Assembly (NCBI GenBank): GCA_038230415.1
Contig: JBBRNH010000034.1
Span: 1 to 50,544, forward strand
DNA: 50,544 nt
Source: JBBRNH01 sp038230415
GTDB lineage: Bacteria; Bacteroidota; Bacteroidia; Cytophagales; Spirosomataceae
Direction: 5' to 3'
The translations under genes were made by a program, and so were the position numbers. Below, in pieces: positions 32,725 to 41,506 of this stretch (position 1 is its first letter; each line of letters opens with the position of its first letter). Below the pieces are notes generated by a model. The model saw nothing but the letters and a program-made list of their open reading frames with translations, did no database searches and was not told the origin of the DNA.

Positions 32725-34415
32725 TATTTCCGCTGCCACAGCCAATATCCCCCCAATCCCAACGCCCCAACGATCAACCCAACGGTAATTATCCAGACCA
32801 ATGGATTAGTCGGCACGTCGGGTATCTCCTTGACTATCAGCCGGGTGTTTATTTTTTGCCGGGTCAGGATTTGTCTCTTGCCGCCCGTCCAGGTCACGAT
32901 AATGGTATCAACAACGGTAGCCGCACCGATGCCAAAATGAGCGATGGGCGCGTTTTGTGACAGGTGGCTGGAGCCGCCCCCGTCAATTTCCCGAATCTGA
33001 TGTTTTCCCCCGGCTACAATCTCGACCCGCGAGCCAATGCCCTGCGATTCGGCCTGAACGCCGTGCAACGCTACTTTCAGCCAGTTCCCGTGAGCCGCGT
33101 TGTTTTGATACAGGTGCGTGACCGACGGAACCGGATAATCGAGAATCGGCTTTTGGTTCACTACCAACAGGTCTAAATCACCGTCGTTGTCATAATCAAA
33201 CACCACCGAGCCACGACCGATGCCGTAATCATTCAGCCCAACGGCGCGGGCGTTCTCCTGAAATTTACCGCCGTTATTCTGGAAATAGAAGTCAGCCATT
33301 GGCACACAGTTGGGGTTCAGGTCGCCGTTGGAAACGAACAAATCAAGGTCGCCGTCGTGGTCAAAATCGGCGAAATTGGCTCCCCAACTAATAGCCACAT
33401 AGTTCATGCCGATGTCTAACAGCCTGTCGGTGAAGGGCTTGCCGGGGCCACCGTTCACCATCATCCGGTTGAAACGGATGTTGGTGAAGTAATAGTCCAG
33501 CAAACCGTCGCTGTTGATGTCGCCGACTGCGGTTCCCATCGCGTTGATTTTCAGGTCAATTTTCAGGTCGGAGGCCACGTCGGTAAAGCGTTCGCGGGGA
33601 AATCGGTTTTGGAGCAGCAGATTCGGGGTGCGTTTGTAGCCAAAGTCGTGGTTAATAATCAGGTCCTGATCGCCGTCATTGTCATAATCGGTAAACACCC
33701 CGCCGAAACCGAACCCTTTGTGCGTCAGGCCGTACTGCTCATATACGTCCTCAAACGATTTGCCACCTTTGTTCAGCAGCAGGTAGCCCTTTGAGGTTTG
33801 GGTAGAGCCAACGATGGTGGCATCGTTGATAAAGGTCAGTTCGCCCTGGAAATCGTTGAAATAATTACCGACGTATAAATCCGGGAAACCGTCGGCGTTG
33901 ACATCGCCAAACGAAGCCGCCGTGCTGAACGACAGCAGTTTATCTAACCCATACTCTTTTGTGGCATTGCGAAACGTACCATTCTTATTATTCAAAAATA
34001 GCAGATTCATGGCGCGGGGAATGGGCTGTTTTTTACCTTTTGTAGTGATCGTTGTCACGAATAAATCCACAAACCCATCGCGGTTTACGTCGGCTGCTGC
34101 GGCCCCCTGCGACACGAATTTCCGGGAAATAGTCAGCCCTGATTTTTCGTACACGTTCGTAAACGTCCCGTTACGGTTGTTATGATACAGCGCGTCAGCG
34201 TTCATGCCGCCCGTGATAAACACATCATCGAAGCCGTCATTGTCGAAATCCAGCACACAGGCACCCCCGCCAAACATTCCTTCATAGACCTGAAACTGGT
34301 GGGTAATCCCGGCCTGGGCCGTCACGTCTTTAAACGGCGTTTGGGCGCAGGTAAGGCCGGCAAAAAAGCTGAGTAAAACGATTCCTACCCTCGTGCAATC
34401 AGTATGGTTAATCAT
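32724..34415 (-). CDS. CRTAC1 / ASPIC-UnbV FG-GAP repeat protein
   Basis: A 563-residue secreted protein. A signal peptide ends GLTCAQ, followed by several FG-GAP/VCBS calcium-binding repeats with DFDNDGFDDVFITGG, ADVNRDGFVDLFV, DVNADGFPDLYVGN and DYDNDGDQDLIINHD-like acidic loops that build a beta-propeller. An ASPIC/UnbV domain follows at about residues 430-505 (GIGSRVEIVAGGKHQIREIDGG, HFGIGAATVVDTIIVTW). A C-terminal membrane helix and RK tail (WIITVGLIVGALGLGGYWLW) suggest anchoring. Located last in the SusC/SusD-VCBS-haloperoxidase run on the minus strand. Function unknown. Confidence 0.9.
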   Translation of the reverse strand: MINHTDCTRVGIVLLSFFAGLTCAQTPFKDVTAQAGITHQFQVYEGMFGGGACVLDFDNDGFDDVFITGGMNADALYHNNRNGTFTNVYEKSGLTISRKFVSQGAAAADVNRDGFVDLFVTTITTKGKKQPIPRAMNLLFLNNKNGTFRNATKEYGLDKLLSFSTAASFGDVNADGFPDLYVGNYFNDFQGELTFINDATIVGSTQTSKGYLLLNKGGKSFEDVYEQYGLTHKGFGFGGVFTDYDNDGDQDLIINHDFGYKRTPNLLLQNRFPRERFTDVASDLKIDLKINAMGTAVGDINSDGLLDYYFTNIRFNRMMVNGGPGKPFTDRLLDIGMNYVAISWGANFADFDHDGDLDLFVSNGDLNPNCVPMADFYFQNNGGKFQENARAVGLNDYGIGRGSVVFDYDNDGDLDLLVVNQKPILDYPVPSVTHLYQNNAAHGNWLKVALHGVQAESQGIGSRVEIVAGGKHQIREIDGGGSSHLSQNAPIAHFGIGAATVVDTIIVTWTGGKRQILTRQKINTRLIVKEIPDVPTNPLVWIITVGLIVGALGLGGYWLWQRK

Positions 34416-34417
34416 AA

Positions 34418-34588
34418 AATCAGGATGACAGGGGATGAATATCAGCGGAATCAGCGGTTAAAATCAGGATGACATGGGGTCAAAACCAATGGAATCCGTG
34501 ATCAAAATCAGCGAGATCAGTGGTTAAGATCAGTGTAATCAGCGGTTAAAATCAGCGGAATCAGTAATTAAAATCAATGGAATCAGCG
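34418..34588. repeat. Degenerate tandem repeat built from AATCAGCGG words
   Basis: Words such as AATCAGCGG, GTTAAAATCAG and CAGGATGACA recur with variation across about 170 bases that fill the gap between the haloperoxidase and CRTAC1-type genes. The minus-strand TGA stop of the haloperoxidase (34583-34585) lies within one unit (CCGCTGATTCC). Confidence 0.7.
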
Positions 34589-35919
34589 GTCTTTTTTCCA
34601 GCGTAATCCATTAACATTCAGCCCGATAACTTTACCTTTTTCCAGCCCGGCCTGGTTGTCCTGCGGGGTATGAATACCGCCGTAAAACCGCGAGTTGGCC
34701 GTTTCTTCGGCTACGGCCCAAAACGATGTGAAGTGCCGGGCCTTAAAATCGGTGTTGCGCTGTTGGTCGCGTTTGCGGCCCACGTGGGTGCTGTCGGTAA
34801 AGGCGAAACGGCTGCCGTATAAATCGGTCAGAACCGCTGCGGCTGCGGCTGCCTGAATCGCGTGGCCCGACGGGAAAGCCGGAAACGGCGGGTCGGGCCA
34901 GAACGATTCCCACTGATTATCAATGTGTTGCGTAATGAAATTATTGGGCCGTTCCGAAAAAAACAGGTATTTCCATTTCCAGCAATCCACAAAGGCATCG
35001 GCAACGGCCATGCCCGTCCGGGCGTAGGTTTCGGCGCACCGAATGAGCGATGGCCTCGTTTTTCGGATTGCCACGGTGGCTACGTTATACGAATGTCCGG
35101 GGGGTGTGGGGGTTTCGTCGGGGTCGTCGCTCCACCAGATTGCCGCTTCTTTTTCATCCTGCGTCAGTCTCTTTTTCTTGTCATAAACTTGCTTAAACTG
35201 CTGATAATAAGGCGATGTCCGGGCCGTATCGAAGGCCATAAACCGGGGCGGAACAATGGCGGCATCTTGCCGGAGAAACGTCCGGTTTGGCCCCAGTGCG
35301 GGTGCAGCGGAAAATGGCTGAACGACTGCGCGTATAATGGTGGGTTCCAGCAGCCGGGCCGGTTGGTGAACCGGAGGGTTTTATCGAAGTTTTTGAGATA
35401 CGCCCGGTGTCCGCCGTCCGTTTTCGACCAGTCGAAGATGCGGGAAGCCACCACCCGACCATACCGAACCGACCGTGCAACGGTGGCCGAGTCGGCTTGG
35501 CTGGCAAATTGAGTCAGAATCAGCACCTCCAGCGAGTCAATTTTCTGCTTATTCGCGTCGGATGTCTGGTTGTAAATCGTCCGCAGAATCTGCGCCTGTC
35601 CCGCGTTCAGGGCCAGTACCCACTGGTATCGCCCGGCGGGTTCGGGCTTCGGCAGGCTGTCTAATCCGTTGAGTTGCCCGGCCATTGATTGATGGGCAGA
35701 ATCGCCCGCCACAACGGATTCATACATGGTCAGGCCAATATAGCCGAGGCACCGCGACGAATACGTGGGCGTGTTGGCGGGTGTATTCCGGGTAATAAAC
35801 AGCGTCATATCGGCCCAGGCCATTGCCACGTCGGGTTCGGCGAGGGGTTTGGTTTTGGGGGCGCAACCGCTGAGTAATCCCGCAACAATAGCCGTGATCA
35901 GAAGTAAACGGGTTATCAT
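34583..35919 (-). pseudogene. Vanadium-dependent haloperoxidase, split by one frameshift
   Basis: A lipoprotein of the VHPO/PAP2 superfamily (lipobox LSGC, Cys19) that would need vanadate to oxidise halides with H2O2. The first frame is intact from 35919 to the WGQ codons near 35288; the sequence then continues in the -1 frame as NRTFLRQDAAIVPPRF and on through YYQQFKQVYD to the stop at 34583. The active-site region is in the second frame: PFPAFPSGHA and SRFYGGIHTPQDNQAG, the latter with the vanadate-binding histidine. Joined length is about 445 residues, normal for the family. The break lies in 35286-35294 (TTT and CCCC runs), consistent with one missing base. Real decay or a sequencing error cannot be told apart. 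The start overlaps the upstream stop by four bases. Confidence 0.85.
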
Positions 35920-38900
35920 TTTTTCAGTGAATAAGCTACTATTTTCCGTTCGTTGATGCCAACTAACAGCGTATTTTTCACCCGCATTACGCTCCTGACA
36001 TCGCCCGTCAGGTGCAAACCCGATTGTGGCTGCCCCATGTAAGTAAAACCATCCCTGCCGTTTCCTATGAGCAAAACGCCAACGTTGGCATCCATTTTCC
36101 CCAACCTGATTTTAGCGTGGCTGTTGTTGCCGCACAGCAACACATCGTCGTTGCCATCGGCGTTGGCATCCAGCACCGTAATCGTGTAAACGGGCGCGTA
36201 TTGCGCCTGCACGGGCAAAGTCGCTGTTTTGAATTTCCCCGATGAGGTGCTTAAAAAACAGGTTGTTTTCAGGTTCGTTGCCGTCAGATGCCGGGCTTCT
36301 GAACGGGTTTTATCGTCGAACACGTCAGTAATTATGGCATCGGCGTAGCTGGCGTAGGTCGGGTAGCGGGGTCGGTATCCGTTGATTTGCTGAAGCAATT
36401 CGTCGCGGGTGACGTAGGGATACGGTTTGCCCTGCACGTAGCACGTGAGAACAGGTTCGACGGAGCCGTTTTTGTCGAAGTCACTATAATACAAGTCAAT
36501 AGGTTCGGTTTCGGAGGCTTTCATTTGTGAGTTTTCGCCCCAGTTACCCACGATCAAATCCGGTTTTTGGTCGTGGTTAAAGTCACCAACGGCAATTTTG
36601 TTCCACCAGCCCGGCTGTGATTTATCAAGATAGCGGCTCGTTCGGTTCACTAACTTACCCTGTTCCACAGCAAACACCGACACGGGCATCCACTCACCGA
36701 CCACAGCCAATTCCGGTTTTTTATCCTGATCGAGATCGAGCCAGACGGCATCCGTCACCATACCCGTCTTGCTGAGTTCCGGGGCAACGATGGCTGTTTT
36801 ATCGGAAAAATGCGGAAGACCGCCCCCACCCTGTCCATCATTCATCAGTACATAACTGGCCGGGGTTTCGGGGTAGCGACCCGGCAAAACCCGCCCACCA
36901 ACAAACAAATCGGGGTGGCCGTCGGCGTTGATGTCGCACACCGTTACGCAGGCTTTGCTGCCGGGCATGGCCGGGAGTGCAGCCGGGGTTTTGGTAAACT
37001 GGCCGTTGCCGTTGTTTAGGTACAGCCGGTCTTGCAATAGCGCGTTGTCAAGTGCGAAATCGTGATAGCCGCCAGAAGCGATGTACACGTCTACCAATCC
37101 ATCGCCGTTGGCATCAAACAGGGCGATGGCCGCATCGTGACTGGCTTTGTCGGTCTCAAAGGCGGGGACAATTTGCCGGACATACCGGGGCGCATTGCCA
37201 CTTGTTTCCTGCTGAATATACAGCGTTGCCGCCTGCCCGGCGGCTCCGCCAATAACGAGATCATCCAGCCCGTCGCGGTTCAGATCACCTTGCGTCATGC
37301 ACGGCCCGGAATGTGATAACTCGCTGATTAACAACGATTGGCGATCAAAATCATTCACCGCCTGAACGGGGTTTTCGTAAGCAATCGGCGACGGAATCTC
37401 AGCAAACAACGCCCGAATCGTTGGCGGAACCGTGCGTTTTTGATTGGCTTGTTTCTCGGCGACAGCCAGCACCTGATTGGCGTTCACGGCCCGGATGGTT
37501 TGCTGTTTGCCACTCGCCCAGGCCACCACCACCGAATCGAGTCGGGTGGTCTGGCCCAGCCCAAAATGCAGCACCGGCGACACCGCCGACAGATAGCCCC
37601 GCGCTAACGTCTGCATCTGCGTTTGTGTTTGGCCGTTGTGATAGAGCGTTACTTTAGTGCCGATTCCCTGCGTGTTACCACCTTCGCCGGTCAGTTTCAG
37701 TTGCAGATAACGCTGATTTGGGCGGTTTTGGGCTTCGTTACGATAGACAAACGCGGGCTGGTTTATGTTGTTCACGACCAAATCCAGATCACCGTCGTTG
37801 TCTAAGTCGGCGTAGGCCGCGCCGTTGCTGTTTGATGGCGTGTTCAGGCCCCACGCCTGAGTTTGATTCGAGAAGGCCGCGCCCCGCTGATTTTTAAACC
37901 CGTAATTGACCACGTTGGAGGCTGGCATTTTGCTGATGATGTCCAGCACATCTTCGCGCTGCAACCGGCCTTTGGCCTGCACATAATCATCCATGTACTT
38001 GATAAAATCGAGGTTGGTATAGTCGCGCCGGTAGCCATTGGTCACAAACAGGTCTTTCCAGCCATCGTTATCAAAGTCAGCGAGGAGCGCGGCCCAACTC
38101 CAGTCGGTATTGGAGACCCCGGCGAGTTGCCCAATTTCCGAAAATATAAGCCCCTGCTTAGGGGTTTGGGGTATTCCCTGATTCAAATGAAGCATATTCC
38201 GCATATACTGGTAATAAAACCCGGAGCGTACGTTGAGGTCGAACTTAGCGAAATTGTCCGGGGCCAGCAGCAGTTTTTGGCGGTGGTTGTCTTCGGGCAG
38301 CATATCGAGCGTGAAAATATCGTCGCGCCCGTCGTTGTTGATGTCAGCCACATCGTTCCCCATCGAAAACTGACTCGTGTGGCCCAAGGCTTTCTGCACA
38401 TCGTTGCTGAATGTGCCGTTTCGCTGATTGATGTACAGATAATCAGGCACGGCGTAGTCGTTGGAGACGTAGAAGTCAGGCCAGCCATCGTCGTTAAAAT
38501 CACCGATACCGAGTCCCAATCCGTAACTCAACGCCGAGCCGTTTACGCCCACCTGCTGCGTTACGTCATCAAAGTGAGCGGTTTGATTTAGCCCGCTACG
38601 TTCGCCGGGGCTGGTTTGCCGAAATACCCGAAGGCCGCGTTCGTAATCGTCAACGTTCATAAACTCCGCCGTACTGGCTTCGTTCAGGATGGGCAGGTTT
38701 TTGGGATTGTGGTTCAGGAGCAACATATCCAGATCACCATCGTGGTCGTAGTCTATAAAATACGCCTGATTACTAAACGCGGGGCTGTCTATGCCGTATT
38801 GGGCGGCTTGTTCGGCAAACTGCGGCACCCCGTCGGCATCGTTTCCCTGATTGACAAAAAGCTGATTCTGGCGTTTTTGGGGCGGCAAGGCTCCTGAATA

Positions 38901-39335
38901 ACAGAGATACAGGTCCAAGCGTCCGTCGGCGTTGATGTCCACAATGGTTACGCCGGTTTTCCAGGGGCCGGGCCGCCCGCCCGCGCCCGATGCGGTGGTG
39001 ATGTCCCGAAATTTCAGGTTTCCGGTATTCAGGTATAGCTTATTATCGCCCATGTTGGCCGTGAAATACACATCGGCCAGCCCATCGCCGTTAAAATCGC
39101 CGGTTGCCACGCCCCCGCCGTTGTAAAAATATTCATAGACCAAGATATTGGTATTCAGCCCTTCGTCGAGCGTATTCTGAAAACCGATGCCCGTTTGTTC
39201 GGCGGTGAGGGAGGTAAATAACGGGGTGCTGTCGGGCGATTGTGCATCCGTCGCCGACTTGTTTTGACAGGCGGTCAGGGTGAGTGAGGCAACTATGATG
39301 ACGAAATTAACCGTATTTGTCAACGTACAAGTCAT
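35916..39335 (-). CDS. Large FG-GAP/VCBS repeat lipoprotein with ASPIC/UnbV domain
   Basis: A 1139-residue lipoprotein. I start at the ATG at 39335, which gives a lipobox LTAC with Cys23; a longer frame back to 39386 lacks a signal. FG-GAP repeats fill most of the protein (GDFNGDGLADVYFTANMG, DINADGRLDLYLCYSG, DYDHDGDLDMLLLNHN, DLDNDGDLDLVVNNIN, DINADGHPDLFVGG and others). An ASPIC/UnbV-like stretch sits mid-protein (GIGTKVTLYHNGQTQTQ to LHFGLGQTTRLDSVVVAWASG). It is translationally coupled to the haloperoxidase (ATGA at 35916-35919). Surface binding or scaffold role is inferred; substrate unknown. Confidence 0.92.
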   Translation of the reverse strand: MTCTLTNTVNFVIIVASLTLTACQNKSATDAQSPDSTPLFTSLTAEQTGIGFQNTLDEGLNTNILVYEYFYNGGGVATGDFNGDGLADVYFTANMGDNKLYLNTGNLKFRDITTASGAGGRPGPWKTGVTIVDINADGRLDLYLCYSGALPPQKRQNQLFVNQGNDADGVPQFAEQAAQYGIDSPAFSNQAYFIDYDHDGDLDMLLLNHNPKNLPILNEASTAEFMNVDDYERGLRVFRQTSPGERSGLNQTAHFDDVTQQVGVNGSALSYGLGLGIGDFNDDGWPDFYVSNDYAVPDYLYINQRNGTFSNDVQKALGHTSQFSMGNDVADINNDGRDDIFTLDMLPEDNHRQKLLLAPDNFAKFDLNVRSGFYYQYMRNMLHLNQGIPQTPKQGLIFSEIGQLAGVSNTDWSWAALLADFDNDGWKDLFVTNGYRRDYTNLDFIKYMDDYVQAKGRLQREDVLDIISKMPASNVVNYGFKNQRGAAFSNQTQAWGLNTPSNSNGAAYADLDNDGDLDLVVNNINQPAFVYRNEAQNRPNQRYLQLKLTGEGGNTQGIGTKVTLYHNGQTQTQMQTLARGYLSAVSPVLHFGLGQTTRLDSVVVAWASGKQQTIRAVNANQVLAVAEKQANQKRTVPPTIRALFAEIPSPIAYENPVQAVNDFDRQSLLISELSHSGPCMTQGDLNRDGLDDLVIGGAAGQAATLYIQQETSGNAPRYVRQIVPAFETDKASHDAAIALFDANGDGLVDVYIASGGYHDFALDNALLQDRLYLNNGNGQFTKTPAALPAMPGSKACVTVCDINADGHPDLFVGGRVLPGRYPETPASYVLMNDGQGGGGLPHFSDKTAIVAPELSKTGMVTDAVWLDLDQDKKPELAVVGEWMPVSVFAVEQGKLVNRTSRYLDKSQPGWWNKIAVGDFNHDQKPDLIVGNWGENSQMKASETEPIDLYYSDFDKNGSVEPVLTCYVQGKPYPYVTRDELLQQINGYRPRYPTYASYADAIITDVFDDKTRSEARHLTATNLKTTCFLSTSSGKFKTATLPVQAQYAPVYTITVLDANADGNDDVLLCGNNSHAKIRLGKMDANVGVLLIGNGRDGFTYMGQPQSGLHLTGDVRSVMRVKNTLLVGINERKIVAYSLKK

Positions 39336-39395
39336 GGCGTTACGGGCTAAAAAAAATCTATCCCCAAGATAGAGGATAGATTTCAAAAAATGGAT

Positions 39396-39455
39396 AATGA
39401 ATAGTGTACAATGGATAATGCTACGAATTTCATCATTTAATGTACACTATTCATT
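39396..39455. repeat. Inverted repeat AATGAATAGTGTACA
   Basis: AATGAATAGTGTACA (39396-39410) and 39441-39455 are exact complements with a 30-base partly complementary spacer. It lies between the SusD and VCBS genes and ends five bases from the SusD stop. Confidence 0.8.
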
Positions 39456-39459
39456 CACC

Positions 39460-41358
39460 TCAATACCCCGGATTCTGCACCAATTTGGCATTCCGGTTAA
39501 TTTCACCGCGACCGATGGGCCGGAAATACATCTTGTCGTTCCACTTCCGGGTCTCGTTTTGCGTATTGTCCACAACCGTATAAGTATAGTCATACTTTGT
39601 CTTGTCGTATTTGTAGGCAGTTGGGGCAGTTGCGCCCGCTTTCAATTTCGCGTTTATATTCACCGATTTGATGCCCCGGCCAACCGTTGTGGGTGCAATC
39701 AGCCACCGGCGGGCATCGTGGTAGCGGTGTTCTTCGTAGGCTAATTCAACGCGCCGTTCGTTTTGGTAACGCGCCAGCAGTGTCGCGCCCGACTCGGTGA
39801 TAGCGGGCATACCGGCCCGGAAACGCACTTTGTTAATCAACATCCGGGCCGTTGCGTCGTCGCCGGTTGCCAATGAGGCTTCGACGTAATTCAGCAACAC
39901 CTCCGTAAACCGGATAAACGGCCAGGGAATTACCTGTGCGCTCGACTGATTGTCGGCCAAGGCTGGGTCTGGGTCAATAAACTTACGGGTGTAGTAGTGC
40001 GTCCGGCTACCGTTCCAGTTCTCGACCGCCGATTCGCGGGTATCGATACCGTTGATGGTGCCGCCTTTGCCATCGTCGTAGTAACCCGTCTGAATCTGGT
40101 TTACCGGCTCAAGACCCGCTACGTCAGACGGACGGGGTTTCCAGGTCGCCCCGTCATACAAAATCGTAGCCGAGAAGCGGGGGTCGCGGTTGGCATACGG
40201 GTCGGCCTTGTGGGTTGCGTTGGCCCAATCGAATTTCGAGCCATCCATCATTTCATAGTCATCCACTAAGTTCTGGATTGGGGTGTTGCCAGCCCAGTTG
40301 TGGTATCCGTTCGGGCCGTTGTTGATGCCGTAGTGAATGCCGCCAAGGGGCCAGTTGTTTTCCTGGGTAAACAACGCCGTTGTTGTCCGTTGAAACAGCA
40401 GTTCCGACGCGGCACCGGGGTCAGCAGCCGCGCTTTTGCCACCCATCGCAATAGCCACGTAGTTGGCCCGTCCGTCGGCTGCCGGTGCCGGTGCCGACAA
40501 ATTCAGTTTGTAGCCTTTGCTCTGCCCTTCATCGTAGGCGGCTTTGGCGGCTGTTTTGGCGGCCTGCCAGCGCGAAGCCCGGTCGCCCGACGTGTAGGCA
40601 AGCAGGTCGAGGTTGGCAAAACCGCCAATCGTGGCTGATTTTGCTTTCAGGGCCGCAGCGTCGTGCATATCACTGGCAGCGTAGAGTAATATGCGCGATT
40701 TGAGCGCCATTGCCGCCAATTTATTGGCCCGACCATCTTCTGGAGCCTTGCCGTCTAAGAGCGCGATGGCTTTGTCGAGGTCGGCCACCATAAATTTCAC
40801 GCACTCGTCGTAGGTGTTCCGGGCCACCACATAGTCTTCGTTCAGGCCGTATGGCTTGGCAATCAGCGGCACCCCGCCGTAGAAACGGGTCAACTGCTGG
40901 TAGTAGTAGGCCCGCAGGAAATACGTCTCACCCATCAACTGATCTTTGAGTTTCTGATTGGTGAACGTGGCCGTTGGCAACTTATCGAGGGCCACGTTGG
41001 CCTCGCGGATGGCTAAATACATATTGCCCCACTCGTAGGTCGGGCTCATCCAGGCCAATGCGCCGGGGTCTTCGATCCCCTCGTTGAAGGTGTTCAGGTT
41101 CCGGCCAGAGTGCGTAAACATGGCTTCGTCGGTGTAGGCAGCCAGGGCCTGCTCCTCAAAACCGCCGTATCCCAAAAACGAATACACGTTGAAGATGAAT
41201 GCCTGAGACAGCGCACCATCGGCCCAGGTTGCGTCGCTCGAAATCTTGTCGAGCGGCTTTGTATTCAGGAAGTCGTTGTTACACGACAGCGCGAAGACCA
41301 TCAGCAACCCCAGCACTGCCGGGGTCATGCGGCCCGATGAAAGTTTAAATTTTTTCAT
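39460..41358 (-). CDS. RagB/SusD family nutrient-binding lipoprotein (pair 2)
   Basis: A 632-residue surface lipoprotein, at the long end of the family. The ATG at 41358 gives MKKFKLSSGR and a lipobox (ALSC, Cys26); a TTG seven codons upstream is less likely. SusD blocks are present: LNTKPLDKISSDATWADGALSQAFIFNVY, YFLRAYYYQQLTRFYGGVPLI, and near the end FIRFTEVLLNYVEASLATGD and YQNERRVELAYEEHRYHDARRW. It should form the lid on the SusC encoded 148 bases upstream. The substrate is not readable; no glycoside hydrolase or sulfatase is near. Confidence 0.95.
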   Translation of the reverse strand: MKKFKLSSGRMTPAVLGLLMVFALSCNNDFLNTKPLDKISSDATWADGALSQAFIFNVYSFLGYGGFEEQALAAYTDEAMFTHSGRNLNTFNEGIEDPGALAWMSPTYEWGNMYLAIREANVALDKLPTATFTNQKLKDQLMGETYFLRAYYYQQLTRFYGGVPLIAKPYGLNEDYVVARNTYDECVKFMVADLDKAIALLDGKAPEDGRANKLAAMALKSRILLYAASDMHDAAALKAKSATIGGFANLDLLAYTSGDRASRWQAAKTAAKAAYDEGQSKGYKLNLSAPAPAADGRANYVAIAMGGKSAAADPGAASELLFQRTTTALFTQENNWPLGGIHYGINNGPNGYHNWAGNTPIQNLVDDYEMMDGSKFDWANATHKADPYANRDPRFSATILYDGATWKPRPSDVAGLEPVNQIQTGYYDDGKGGTINGIDTRESAVENWNGSRTHYYTRKFIDPDPALADNQSSAQVIPWPFIRFTEVLLNYVEASLATGDDATARMLINKVRFRAGMPAITESGATLLARYQNERRVELAYEEHRYHDARRWLIAPTTVGRGIKSVNINAKLKAGATAPTAYKYDKTKYDYTYTVVDNTQNETRKWNDKMYFRPIGRGEINRNAKLVQNPGY

Positions 41359-41506
41359 GATTTTTTTGAATTGTGTCAATGGACTTACGTTTAGTTTGGC
41401 GACTCAGATGTGTTATCACCTGAGCCGCCAGTATTTTGGTAGTATGGTAGCAAAACGGTGTGTATCAACGTTTTGTTAGTATCAAACCAAGTTTTTTTTG
41501 CACCGT

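Noticed and set aside
34418..34588. CRISPR array
   Set aside because: Units are degenerate, spacing is irregular, there are no distinct spacers and no cas genes.
35283..35296. Programmed -1 ribosomal frameshifting in the haloperoxidase
   Set aside because: There is no X-XXY-YYZ slippery heptamer at the frame change and no obvious downstream pseudoknot; a missing base explains it more simply.
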